NCBI GenBank assembly: GCA_020634575.1
Contig: JACKBM010000056.1
Location: forward strand, 1 to 46,907
Source: Ardenticatenales bacterium
GTDB taxonomy: Bacteria > Chloroflexota > Anaerolineae > Promineifilales > Promineifilaceae
DNA length: 46,907 nucleotides
Direction of reading: 5' to 3'
Positions 17,271 to 27,344 of the stretch are shown piece after piece. Under the pieces are notes generated by a model that saw nothing but the letters and a program-made list of their open reading frames with translations, had not been told where the DNA came from and ran no database searches. Within the stretch, counting starts at the first letter, position 1, and each line of letters opens with the position of its first letter. Both the position numbers and the translations under genes were made by a program.

Positions 17271-20200
17271 GCTTTGCACGAGACATTGAGCCCGTCGCTT
17301 CGGCAGGAGATGGCGTCGCCTTCCCTCAGAGTGTTCGCCTGTGTTCAGGTCTGGTCAGGGGTGGTTGCCATTCACTCTAGAGCTTCCGCAGCGTCCGGGG
17401 CAACGAGCAGCGTTACCAGGCTGCATAGAGGGGGCCATTTCAATCTGCCAGCAGCGGCAGCAGCGCGTAATGCGCAAACACCGCCCTGATCTGCCGGTCA
17501 TTGCCGCTCTCATTCTGGCTCCAGAGCATGCGCACCTCGGTGCCGGGAATCAGCGGATAATCACGCGAATCCGGCGCCACCTTGCAGACGGGAGTGCCCT
17601 GTAGCGCCATCGCCTTGAACCAAGACATCGTCCTGCGTCGGGCGAGCTGGCGGAAGACAGCGCCTCGTTGGTCAGTTCCGCGTGATACAGCGAGCAAAAC
17701 CCGTTACAACCTGCACCATGGCCGTGGCAAACAGACGATGATCAGGTCCAAATAAAGGCCTGGCGCGCCAGTTTGCCACTGGGTAAGGGACGCACGGAAA
17801 CCCATCATCCTCAAAGGGTAATGTAATGGGCGCGCTGGCGAAGTGGATGACGTCGGGCTGCGCCTGCCGGGACGTGACCAGTTCATGGCCATTCCGGCGG
17901 AGTGAGGGTGTCATCATCTACGGTGACGATGGCGGCTGCCGGGAATTGCGCCCAGGCGGGCAACAACGGTGTGCGAAAGGCCTACGTCACGGCAATGTGA
18001 TTTCAAGACCCTGAGCCTGCCACAGGGGCTGGGGAGATTTGTCAAAGCAGATAACCAGCGCAATCCGGGCGCCATCCAGACGGCAGGATCATGTCGTACA
18101 GCCAGAGAATAAGGCGATCCGGCAAGGCACGTCTGCGCCAGCGCTGCCTCGAAATGATGCGTGGCGGCGCGCTCGGCACTATTATTCCATGCCCACGATT
18201 ATTTCCATTCCGGAAGTGTAGCAACCAATTGGCAGAACCCCTGGTGACCCTGCCGGTAAAGCAGCCCGTTAGCAAGCAAGCCATTCCGCCATGCGCTTAA
18301 GCACGGTATGACCGTACTGGAATCTCACCTTCGAATCCTCCTTAAAAATTGCGGTGATGCTGCGCAGCTTATCTGGCGTCACGCTCTCAGCAACAGTCAC
18401 TCTTATGTGCTGCCGCGCGGTAGGCGGGTTTTTCAACCGCCAGATATTCCACTGGACCTACAAGCTGCAAGTTCCCGCTGGCGCCTAAGAACTGGGCGCA
18501 GACAGCGACAAATTGACGGCTGATGGCCTATTTGCGCCAGCCCATAACTCATTAACCGGTGGTCTGGATGGCGCTGCTGATCCTGGGTTGCACTTGGGAC
18601 TTTTTTTTGGGCGGTGGGACCGGCCGGTCGCACCTTCTGGGACGCTAACATGCGTCCTCAGCGGCAGCTCCTGCTCACCCTGGGCTGCGAAGCCCGTCAC
18701 CGCATCGGCGTCCTGCTCTCCTTCAGCGAAGTGGCATCGGCCTGGGCATCGTTGCCCTGCTCATCTTACCTGCCGACGATGTACGCCTTGTACCTCCAAA
18801 CGGAAACCGCCGTCGACTGCTCGTCATCCGGGCCGGTAGCCCCTTCAACCGTGGAGATGATCAGCGTGTCTACCGGATCCGCGATCTCGAATATCTGGGA
18901 CCAGCTTTCGGGAAGGTTAGGAAGGGTTTTGCCGAGATCGAGGAATTCCCATTCATCGCTGGCCGCCCTCGTCTTTTCCGCAACCCAGCCAGACCGCCAT
19001 TGGCTGACTGCACTCTGGCGTGGTGATGGATGCAGCCGCGCTTATCAGCGCTGCGGTGAATACCGGCTGACCGCGGGTAATCTCTGCATTCACTTGGCGC
19101 TTCCTCATACCAAGCGTCGCCGATTTTTTCGAGGTTCAGCACAACCGGGCACATTTTTTCCCGCGATCGATCAGTGCTGTACGCGAAGAGTTCCGTGAGG
19201 CGGTCGCCGCCTAACTTTCCGCAGCGTCCTATCAAGCCGGATCTGGAACAGGCTGGGCGATTGCCATTGGCGGGTCAATTACGACCGGGTGCTCCTGGCT
19301 GGCGAAAAATATCACCAACGCCCGCTCATCAACTGGATCTCTGACCGCGCTCCAACCGGTAATAAGCGCGAGATATTCGTTTAGGAAGAGTAGCCACGGA
19401 TTAACACGGATTGGCACAGATTTTCTGGTGGAGAAAACGTTTTTGGAGTAAAGACTGGCAGGCCCCAAGAGAGTTGGCCGCAGATTGAATTACCAGGATT
19501 TGCCAAGAGAAAATCTGTAGCGAATCCGCGCATCACTACATCTTTGAGCAAACGAAGTATCTGCAGCAAGAGAAAACAAAAATGTTTCCAGTCCCCATAA
19601 ATGCCTCACCACAAAAAATCCGTGTTGAATCCGTGCCAATCCGTAACAGCTTTCCTACCGGATTGAAGATGGCCGAAGCGCCCGGCGTGTTTTCGGCCAG
19701 GACTGCAGGTCCGCACCATCTGCGCCGGGAGCGCTTCGTGGGCTTCATTATGGTTGAGGGCGACCGCTCAGGTAAAGGCGTGAACGTTCTCGTCTACCTA
19801 TGGGCAACGATGCGGATCTGGGCGCGTAGCATTTTGAGACATGGCGGGTGGCCTCAGCCCAGCCAGGGTTGATGCCAGCAAGGCATCGATGAGATCACTT
19901 AACCGTGATAACAGATCCGGGGCAGGGCGTTTGAGGGAATGGCGATGGCGTGATCCGGGCCAAGCGTCCAGGGCCGCTTGAAAGATCAGCGGGTATGAGC
20001 GATGTTGGGGGCCTGTTCACGGTCCAACCGGCGGTACGAAAAGCGATCTCCCAGCTCAGCCACCGGCACCAAAGGTCCAGCAAAGCTCAGGTGCTGGTTC
20101 CGAAATCCGCGTCCACAGCCCTTAAAGACAAATGCTGATAACAATCACGGCGGAAAACAATACAGTCAGGTATTTTTGGGCAGAATATATATTTCGCCTC

Positions 20201-20689
20201 GCCGGATCATCATGGCGCTAATGATCCCCAGTTTCCCCACAGTAGTCGGTCAACCCTTGACGGCAAACAGACGACCAATAGACCTCCCTACCGGAATCAC
20301 CGCTTGATCGTCGCTCTTAATTGATTGAGGTAGCATTTGGGGCATCATCCAGATTTCCGTCACTAAGGCGTTTGTATGGAAGTAAGCATGACCCGACACC
20401 ATTGGCTGAAATCTAAAGGGGCGCTTGCAAATCACCAATATCAGACAAGCCACGATGCTGCTGGTGCAGAGATCCAGGAGACCTACGCTTCTGCTTGACG
20501 TAACGCCGCCCGTGGTAACGAATGTAAGCCACCTGAACCGCATCATGAGAAAAAATGATTCAACCCGAAATGGGCCGGTTGCTGGAAAAGGTTGAAAGCA
20601 GGGCTGACGCCCTGCCCGCAGGAGCGACGATGCTGCCCCTCATCCATACGACCCGGCGCAACTGCAACCATCTCACCAAAATCCCACCT
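17271..20689. other. 3.4-kb relic region without intact genes
   Basis: No frame here reads as a believable protein for more than a few dozen codons, although gene-like fragments appear on both strands. On the minus strand, DYPLIPGTEVRMLWSQNESG and a few further segments (17440-17697) and DVIHFASAPITLPFEDDGF (about 17800-17860) look like decayed coding DNA. On the plus strand near 18840-19020, RVYRIRDLEYLGPAFGKV looks the same. Families cannot be named with confidence. There is a single ACCGGCCGGT decamer (18619) against roughly one per 1.8 kb over the whole window. A repeat element occupies 19391-19651. Confidence 0.6.
19391..19651. repeat. inverted-repeat element, CACGGATT family copy 1 (about 260 bp)
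   Basis: The left arm near 19391-19426 contains CCACGGATTAACACGGATT. The right arm near 19609-19651 contains the reverse complement type AATCCGTGCCAATCCGT. About 180 bases lie between the arms, with no transposase. The arms match the compact element at 30610-30682. Confidence 0.7.
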
Positions 20690-21897
20690 GAGCCTAACCA
20701 GTCATGCTGGTCCTTGTTTGCCGATTCTTGCGGCGCACCTGGACCGGCCCAACCCAACAACGATTTTGCCGCTGTCATGCCCTTACCTGGAAAAATCGCT
20801 GGATTTGAGCCGCAGGGTTGCCAATTGTTTCCAGGCTGCGATCATGGCCGCCGACCGCTCTGTCGACGAATCTGACCTATGGCATGAGCGCATTGATGTC
20901 AGCCGGCTGTTGCCGAGCTGCGCGCAGAGCTGGTTCCGCTGGTGCAGAACAATCCTGCCGCCGGCCCCGGCCGATGACGGCTATCTCAAGCAACATTTCC
21001 CTGAAGATGAGCAACACCAGTTTGGCGAAATGATCATCAAACGGTTTGGCTATGATTTTGAACACTTTGGTGGCAGGATAAAGGCCATCGTCGCCGCCAT
21101 CGAACTACCGATTGGATGATGCCGCGCATCCTCCCCACGCGCTTCCAGGAAAGCAATCAGGTGACGGGCTGTTCAGCACGCTTCGCGGGGTAAACCACGC
21201 CATGTATGAACGGGCATCGCCCCAATATGGAGGACTGCCGCTGATAGCGGCACTTCCTCCAGTGTCACGAGGCCAATCCGCCTCTCTGGGAAAAATATCG
21301 TCAGCCCGCAGCCTGGAAGCTGGGAGCATTACTATCCGCAGCTCAGGCCGCCTTCCCGTGAATGGGCGCTGTGCCGCTGGACACTTTCCTGGCAACGCCA
21401 TTAACAAGGTCAGCCGTTCCCTCATCCGCACGGATGCGGACGAAGTGACCTACAATCTCCATGTCATGATCCGCTTTGACCTGGAGTTGGCCTTGCTGGA
21501 AGGCAAGCTGGCGATCCGCGACTTGCCCGAGGCCTGGCATGCTCGCTATGAGTCCGATCTGGGGCTGCGTGCGCCCAATGACATCGATGGCGTCTTGCAG
21601 GATGTGCACTGGTACGGCGGCATGATTGGCGGGGCGTTCCAGGGGTATACGCTGGGCAATGTCCTCAGCTCCCTGTTTTACGATCAGGCTTGCCAGGCCC
21701 ACCCGGCCATCCCGGCCGAGATCGCGCAGGGGAAATTTGCCACGTTGCATGGCTGGATGCGCGACAACATCTACCAGCACGGCAGCAAGTTCACCGCGCC
21801 CGAACTGATCCAGCGGGTCACCGGCGGCCCCATGACCAGCGCCCCCTACATGGCCTACCTGCGCGGCAAGTACGGTGCGTTATACGACATTGGCTAA
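20690..21897 (+). pseudogene. carboxypeptidase Taq (M32 metallocarboxypeptidase), inactivated
   Basis: The C-terminal half is well preserved in one frame: RTDADEVTYNLHVMIRFDLE, DVHWYGGMIGGAFQGYTLGN, IYQHGSKFTAPELIQRVTGG. Upstream pieces lie in other frames: PYLEKSLDLSRRVANCF, FPEDEQHQFGEMIIKRFGYD, GDGLFSTL. The zinc-binding HExxH is destroyed: where HEAGHAMYE is expected the sequence reads RGVNHAMYE. Several frameshifts and the loss of the N-terminal part make it non-functional. The ancestor was a cytosolic metal-dependent carboxypeptidase of about 500 residues. Its stop codon overlaps that of the convergent transporter gene. Confidence 0.85.
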
Positions 21898-22739
21898 CTC
21901 TTCCCGTCCCGCCGCGGGCGCAGGTAGATGAACCAGTAGACCAGCCCGACCAGGCCGGCGCCGCCGATGATGTTGCCGATGGTGACAGGCAGCAGGTTGG
22001 CCAAGAAAAAGTTGGCCCAGGTCAGGTTGGCGTAATCTGCCGCGGCGACCTCCAGCCCGCCCCACTGTTTGATAAACAGACCCAGCGGGATGAAGTACAT
22101 GTTAGCCACACTGTGCTCAAAACCAGCCGCCACAAAAGCGGTAATGGGAAAGATGATAGCCAGGATCTTGTCCGTGGTGCTGCGGGCGCTCATGCAGAGC
22201 CAGACGGCCAGGCAGACCAGGACATTACAAAAGACGCCCAGAATCAGCGCCTCGGCAAAGCCAAGGCTGACCTTGGCTTGGGCGATATTCAGCGCATTGA
22301 TCCCCAGCGCCCCGCCCGCCGCTTTGTATTGACCAGATAGAAACATCCCTACGGCAGTTAGCAGCGAGCCGAGGAAATTGCCCACATAGACGATGCCCCA
22401 GTTGCGCAGTAACCGGCCGGTTGACACCTTCCCGCTCGCCCAGGCCATCACAATCAGATTGTTTCCGGTAAAAAGCTCTGCACCCGCCACAACCACCAGG
22501 ATCAGTCCCAGGCAAAACACCAGGCCGCCAGCCAACCGGTTGATGCCATACGTGAGACCACTGCCTCCCGTTGTCACAGTTGTAGCGAATACAGCCCCCA
22601 GACCCACAAAGGCGCCGGCCAGCACCGCCAGCGCCAGCATACGCCAATGTCCCAGTTCCGCTTTGGCCACCCCGGCATTCTCCGCTTTGCGGGCCATTTC
22701 CGCTGGTAGGAGGGCGTCGAATGAGAAAATCTCATTCAT
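21894..22739 (-). CDS. formate/nitrite transporter family channel
   Basis: 281 residues with six membrane segments. FNT marks are GAELFTGNN, the inner motif GVFCNVLVCLAVWL and GFEHSVANMYFIP with the conserved His lining the central constriction. Members are pentameric channels for formate, nitrite or hydrosulfide; which anion is moved here cannot be told. The ATG at 22739 is the only sensible start because the N-terminal amphipathic stretch is complete. It stands alone, with the upstream gene divergent. Confidence 0.92.
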   Translation of the reverse strand: MNEIFSFDALLPAEMARKAENAGVAKAELGHWRMLALAVLAGAFVGLGAVFATTVTTGGSGLTYGINRLAGGLVFCLGLILVVVAGAELFTGNNLIVMAWASGKVSTGRLLRNWGIVYVGNFLGSLLTAVGMFLSGQYKAAGGALGINALNIAQAKVSLGFAEALILGVFCNVLVCLAVWLCMSARSTTDKILAIIFPITAFVAAGFEHSVANMYFIPLGLFIKQWGGLEVAAADYANLTWANFFLANLLPVTIGNIIGGAGLVGLVYWFIYLRPRRDGKS

Positions 22740-22859
22740 GTTTTATACTCCTGAAACTGTCCAGTATGATACGTCGTAATGGTAGCGTGCCCTGCTAACG
22801 GCCAAAAGTAACAGAGGTCGAGGGCTAAACAGACAGATGTCATTTGTGGAGAAACAGGC

Positions 22860-23657
22860 ATGTCGCGAGGCGCCTTCTGGGCCTGGGTATTAATTGTTGC
22901 CGGTCTGATTCTGCTGGCCCAGGAGTTGGGGCTGGTAGCCGTCAGTTTTGGCGCCCTTTTCTGGCCCAGCATGATGATACTTTGGGGTGTCCACCGGCTG
23001 GGCCGGACCTGGCAACCCCGCAAACAGCTACCGGCCGGTCCCAAACCCGCCGCCACCCTGGCCAGCGGCGACAACGCCGACCTGCATATCCCCATCGAGC
23101 CAGATTGTTACAAAGGGGAGATACAACTCAGCCCCGGCGCGGCCCACCTCACCCTTCAGCCAGGCCGAGATGATGGCAATCTGCTCATCGGTAACGTCAA
23201 TACCCCCTATAATCGCCACCAGGAACAGCGTGGCAGCACCCAGCGCCTTCATCTCAGCGCCAAGCGGTCGCATCCGGGCAAATGGGATTTCTGGCTCCAC
23301 CCCACCCTTCCCCTCAAACTCAAACTGGTCCTGGGCAGCGGTACAACCCGCCTCGACCTGACGCCGCTCACCGTTACTCAGCTCACCATTGATCGAAGCA
23401 ACGGCCGCTGTGTGGCGCTACTGCCAGACAATGGCGACACCGTCATTAAGGTTGAAGGCGGCCCCGGCGACCTGACCCTCATCAGCGCCCCGGCCGCCGC
23501 CGTGACCATCAACGCGCCAGATTCCGTGCGCCTGAAACGGGATGAGGCGCGTTTTCCCGGCCGCGATGGCTTTTACCAATCGCCTGGCTGGAACCACGCT
23601 GCCAGCCAGATCTGGATTGATATCGAAGCGGGCGCGGGCACAATCGAGATTCGTTAG
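22860..23657 (+). CDS. LiaF/DUF5668-type membrane protein
   Basis: 265 residues. The N-terminus has two short hydrophobic segments (FWAWVLIVAGLILLAQELG and FGALFWPSMMILWGV), the DUF5668 arrangement found in LiaF-like proteins. After a Pro-rich linker comes a beta-rich domain (roughly residues 75-265) resembling the C-terminal 'toast rack' beta-helix of such proteins. These proteins act in envelope-stress signalling or as membrane scaffolds. No histidine kinase is adjacent, so the role is open. It is divergent from the transporter, with about 120 bases shared for promoters. Confidence 0.75.
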   Translation: MSRGAFWAWVLIVAGLILLAQELGLVAVSFGALFWPSMMILWGVHRLGRTWQPRKQLPAGPKPAATLASGDNADLHIPIEPDCYKGEIQLSPGAAHLTLQPGRDDGNLLIGNVNTPYNRHQEQRGSTQRLHLSAKRSHPGKWDFWLHPTLPLKLKLVLGSGTTRLDLTPLTVTQLTIDRSNGRCVALLPDNGDTVIKVEGGPGDLTLISAPAAAVTINAPDSVRLKRDEARFPGRDGFYQSPGWNHAASQIWIDIEAGAGTIEIR

Positions 23658-24434
23658 CAACTTCTTTGTTGTCGCCAAAACCGGCTTTGAAGGCCGGTTT
23701 GAGACCTTTGGCAAGTAGAATCGGCGCCAATCCACCACTTTTAAGCCCAAAATCAGGCGGAATATGAATGGCAGATGAGCGCAGATGGCCGTTTCGCCCC
23801 AATTTGCCGGCGCATTACGTTTACCCCATTGATCGCCCATCTTGCCCCGGATGGCCTCGTTTCACGCTCCCTTCACGCCCGGAAATTGGCTGTTTTTCAC
23901 CGGCAAATGGGGCGATTGGTTTGGTAAATGCCGGCTGTTGCTGGCCATTTTGTTGACCGGCCGGTTGTTGGCTGCTTACCAGTTCCTCTCCCACACCGTT
24001 TGACAACCCTTTTGTGAAATATTTAACAGATCCCGGTTGGCTCACTTTACATTGATTCTGTTCTGACCAGTGGTCAATTGACCCGGCCCGCCCGCCGATA
24101 AATCGCGCGCCTGCCGGCCTCGCCAGGCTAATCCGCTCCCCCCTTTTGCGCCGCCAATTCCAGACGCCAAACACGGCCCAAATAGGGTCTTTTTTGCGTA
24201 GTTTTGTTGCAGTACCACAACAAAGTGAAGATGCCGTGAACGGTAAATAACGCCACCTGGCCCCTGTAAATCATGTCACATGGCCCCCAAAGGGCGCTTC
24301 CTACACTTGTGACCGTCTGGAAGAAGGCAACGGTTCTGCCAGACACAAAAATGTGCCAACCGGCACAAACGGGTCAAAGTGAGTCATAAGCAACGGTGAC
24401 GCGCCGCGACCCTCACAAACAGGGAGTGTCAACT
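23658..24434. other. long intergenic region upstream of the secreted protein
   Basis: About 775 bases without a supported gene. It holds an ACCGGCCGGT decamer (23956), an inverted repeat TGTGCC-aacc-GGCACA at 24352-24367, and GTCTGG/CCAGAC arms near 24315-24344. The two hairpins just upstream of the secreted-protein gene could be regulatory, but no known riboswitch was recognised. Confidence 0.45.
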
Positions 24435-27113
24435 ATGCAAAGGAAACTACGATTGAAGCATCTATTGCTCTTTGGATTCCTGGCAGTATCTTTAATCGCC
24501 GCCGGCGGCTTTGGCTGGTACAGCTATGCGCAGGCCCAATCCGGCCAGAACATCTACGGCGATTCTCTCCAGGGCGACTGGCTCAACTGGTCCTGGGGAA
24601 CAACAGTCAACTTCAATAATAATGCGCCGGTTCATTCCGGCAGTAGCTCGATGTCGGTCCAGTATAACCACCGTTGGGCCGGCCTCTTCCTTCACACAAA
24701 CAGCGTCCTCAACGCCAATGAATATGACGCGCTTCGTTTCTGGATTCACGGTGGTAGTGAAGGCAAACATCGCATCAGCCTCGCTCTGGTTGGGCCGGAT
24801 AACGCCTTCTCCAACCGGGTGCCGGTAACGACATCACAAGGTAATTGGACTGAAGTGGTCATCCCGCTGTCTGAGTTCGGCGCCATCGAAACCATCACCG
24901 GTATCGTCTGGCAGGACTTTGGTGGCGGCGCTCAGCCGATCTATTATCTGGATGACATCGCCTTTACTTCTGACGGCCCACCCCCGCCCCCGCCGCCGGC
25001 GCAGACCAACATCGTCATCTATGATGATGGTTTGACCAACGGCTGGAGTGACAATGCCTGGGGTACCGCTGCTGACATGGGCAGCAACACAACCGTCCAG
25101 GGTGGCAACAATGCTATCGCCGTCGACTATCAGCAGCTCTGGGCTGCGCTCTATCTGGTCAACAGTAATCCAGTTCAGACCGAATCGGGTATGAAGCTCT
25201 CGTTCTGGATCAATGGTGGTGACAATGGCAATCACCAGCTGCGTGTCGCCCTGACTGACGTCAATGGCGCCTTCACCGGCAACGCCGTCGCCCTTTCAAC
25301 CCAGGCCAATCAATGGCAACTGGTCGAGATCGACCTGGCCCAACTGGGCAGCCCGGCAACCATCGGCGGCATCATCTGGCAAGATACCACTGGCCAGCAA
25401 CAGCCGCCTTTCTACCTGGACTCCATCAGCCTGGTTGGCCCGCAGGCGCCGACGCCGGTCCCAACGGACGTGCCGCCGCAACCGACCGCCACCGACCAGC
25501 CGCCACAACCGACGGCTACCGACGTGCCGCCGCAGCCGACCGCTACCGACGTACCGCCACAACCAACGGCCACCGATCAGCCGCCGCAACCGACCGCTAC
25601 CAATCAGCCACCTGAGCCGACGGCGACGAACCAGCCGCCAGAGCCAACGGCTACCAACGAGCCGCCGCAACCGACCGCTACGGCCGTACCGCCAGAACCG
25701 ACCAACACGCCGGAGCCGCCGCCTCCGCCGCCGCCGAACACAAGTACGTTCTTTGAATCTTTTGATGGCGATCCGGGCCAGCCGACCAGCTTCGAGACGG
25801 ACAACATCGCCTGGACAGTCCACTCACGCGACGCCAATTCGTGGGGCCAGTTGCCGGCTATGGAAGCGGTCCATGGTCCAAACTGTGATGCGCCGCCGGC
25901 CACCCACACGGTGACCAACTACGAAGATACCCATTTCCAATGCCGCAACCATATGATGACTGCTATCAATGGCCCTGGCTACGCGATGGTCTACTTCACC
26001 CCCAACCATATGGTTGACTTCAGTGGCAACGAAGCGGTTATCCGCTGGGATATGTCCACCTACCGTGAGTCACAGCGTGACTGGATGGACGTCTGGATCA
26101 CCCCGTTCGAGCAGCACAACCAGCTCACTCTGCTGAACTGGCTGCCTGACCTGAACGGCCCGGCCCGCAACGCCGTCCATATTGAATTGATGGACATCTA
26201 CAACAACTTCAGCGCCGGGATCATCCGTGACTACAGCGATGACCGCATGCGCGGCAGCGATTATTGGGTTGGCTGGGAGAACTGGCTGACGCCGGATATG
26301 GCTCGCCGGGATACCTTCGAAATCCGCCTGACGCGGGATCGCGTCATCGTCTGGATGCCGGATTACAACCGGGTCTTCCTGGACCGTGAGATCAACCCGC
26401 CGTTGAACTGGTCACAGGGTACGGTGCAGTTTGGCCATCATTCCTACAATCCGAGCAAATCCTGCTTCGACAATGTGAACCCGAACTGCCACGCCGGCAC
26501 ATTCCACTGGGACAACCTGGAAATGTACCCGACGGTACCGTTCACGATGCTCAAGGCCGACCGCCGCGAGACGAGCAACGCCAGTGGTGCGGATGTCTTC
26601 CACTTCAACCGCCAATCGCCGGCCAACTCCTTCTTGCGCTTCACCGCCTTTGCCGGCAACAATCCGGAGATAAGCTGGGATGGTGGTCAGAGCTGGCACC
26701 CGGCGCAGCTGCAGCAGACCGAGACGCTGGAAGGCAATGTCTTCTGGCCCTACTGGACGCCGATACCGGCCGGTGTCACCCAGGTCCAGTTCCGTGGCAC
26801 CGAGCCCTGGTCCGGTGGCTATCGTGTTCGCGACGTCTCCATCTTCTCCAGGACGATCGACGCCGCGACGGCCGAACAATCCCTGGCGATGGCTGAGCGC
26901 GCCGCGGAACACCGCGCCCGCCCCAACTTCGTCAATATCAACCTGGCAGGCAGCTTCTGCACCATCCCGCAGAATAAACCCACCGAGATAACCTCGACGG
27001 CTGACAACCCGTTTGCCGGCTATCGCAACCTGGAGGAGCCCGCCGCCATCGATATTAATCGACGGGTAGCCAACTACCATGGCACCCGCCCGGATGATGA
27101 CAATGATGGTTAA
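24435..27113 (+). CDS. large secreted multi-domain protein with tandem CBM-like modules
   Basis: About 892 residues. The signal peptide is LLLFGFLAVSLIAAGGFGW with probable cleavage after YAQA. Two homologous beta-sandwich modules of about 145 residues follow; compare RFWIHGGSEGKHRISLAL with SFWINGGDNGNHQLRVAL, and IVWQDFGG with IIWQDTTG. Then a 9-residue Pro/Thr repeat linker (25470-25712) and a C-terminal region of about 450 residues that looks beta-rich and lectin- or glycoside-hydrolase-like (YAMVYFTPNHMVDF, RDTFEIRLTRDRVIVW). The N-terminal modules resemble carbohydrate-binding domains. No catalytic motif was identified. ATG 24435 is preferred over 24396 because it starts the signal peptide and has AGGGAG upstream. 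Probably an exported polysaccharide-binding protein. Confidence 0.82.
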   Translation: MQRKLRLKHLLLFGFLAVSLIAAGGFGWYSYAQAQSGQNIYGDSLQGDWLNWSWGTTVNFNNNAPVHSGSSSMSVQYNHRWAGLFLHTNSVLNANEYDALRFWIHGGSEGKHRISLALVGPDNAFSNRVPVTTSQGNWTEVVIPLSEFGAIETITGIVWQDFGGGAQPIYYLDDIAFTSDGPPPPPPPAQTNIVIYDDGLTNGWSDNAWGTAADMGSNTTVQGGNNAIAVDYQQLWAALYLVNSNPVQTESGMKLSFWINGGDNGNHQLRVALTDVNGAFTGNAVALSTQANQWQLVEIDLAQLGSPATIGGIIWQDTTGQQQPPFYLDSISLVGPQAPTPVPTDVPPQPTATDQPPQPTATDVPPQPTATDVPPQPTATDQPPQPTATNQPPEPTATNQPPEPTATNEPPQPTATAVPPEPTNTPEPPPPPPPNTSTFFESFDGDPGQPTSFETDNIAWTVHSRDANSWGQLPAMEAVHGPNCDAPPATHTVTNYEDTHFQCRNHMMTAINGPGYAMVYFTPNHMVDFSGNEAVIRWDMSTYRESQRDWMDVWITPFEQHNQLTLLNWLPDLNGPARNAVHIELMDIYNNFSAGIIRDYSDDRMRGSDYWVGWENWLTPDMARRDTFEIRLTRDRVIVWMPDYNRVFLDREINPPLNWSQGTVQFGHHSYNPSKSCFDNVNPNCHAGTFHWDNLEMYPTVPFTMLKADRRETSNASGADVFHFNRQSPANSFLRFTAFAGNNPEISWDGGQSWHPAQLQQTETLEGNVFWPYWTPIPAGVTQVQFRGTEPWSGGYRVRDVSIFSRTIDAATAEQSLAMAERAAEHRARPNFVNINLAGSFCTIPQNKPTEITSTADNPFAGYRNLEEPAAIDINRRVANYHGTRPDDDNDG
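25470..25712 (+). repeat. nine 27-bp coding repeats (Pro/Thr linker)
   Basis: Nine in-frame copies of a 9-residue unit of the form x-P-P-(Q/E)-P-T-A-T-(D/N). It is the flexible, probably O-glycosylated linker between the CBM-like modules and the C-terminal domain of the secreted protein. Confidence 0.92.
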
Positions 27114-27172
27114 TTAGCCCCAGCCGGCTAACCGACTGAATTTAGCAATCATCCGTTGCAACTTGAAAGAGG

Positions 27173-27202
27173 GCGCGCCCCGGTCAATCGGCCGGGGCGC
27201 GC
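27173..27202 (+). terminator. strong hairpin after the secreted-protein gene
   Basis: Perfect 11-bp stem GCGCGCCCCGG / CCGGGGCGCGC with an 8-base loop, 60 bases after the stop. It is followed by TTCCATTT, a weak T-run. Confidence 0.7.
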
Positions 27203-27344
27203 TTCCATTTCCAGCGGGATTCCGGCATAATAGCCGGGCAGAGTCCCTCGAAAGGTTATTTGGAAATGGTTCCCGCCCGGCTTCACTAGCAGCCGCTTCC
27301 CTGGTCTCACGCTTTCCCGGCCGCGCGGGCTGGAGACATCACAC

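Noticed and set aside
20592..21119. Open frame of 175 codons taken as a protein
   Set aside because: It mixes true and shifted segments of the dead carboxypeptidase.
24300..24434. Cyclic-di-GMP riboswitch upstream of the secreted protein
   Set aside because: Hairpins are present but the conserved GEMM core sequence is not found.
25470..25712. Regular 27-bp repeats as a CRISPR array
   Set aside because: The units are contiguous, in frame and encode a Pro/Thr linker; there are no spacers.
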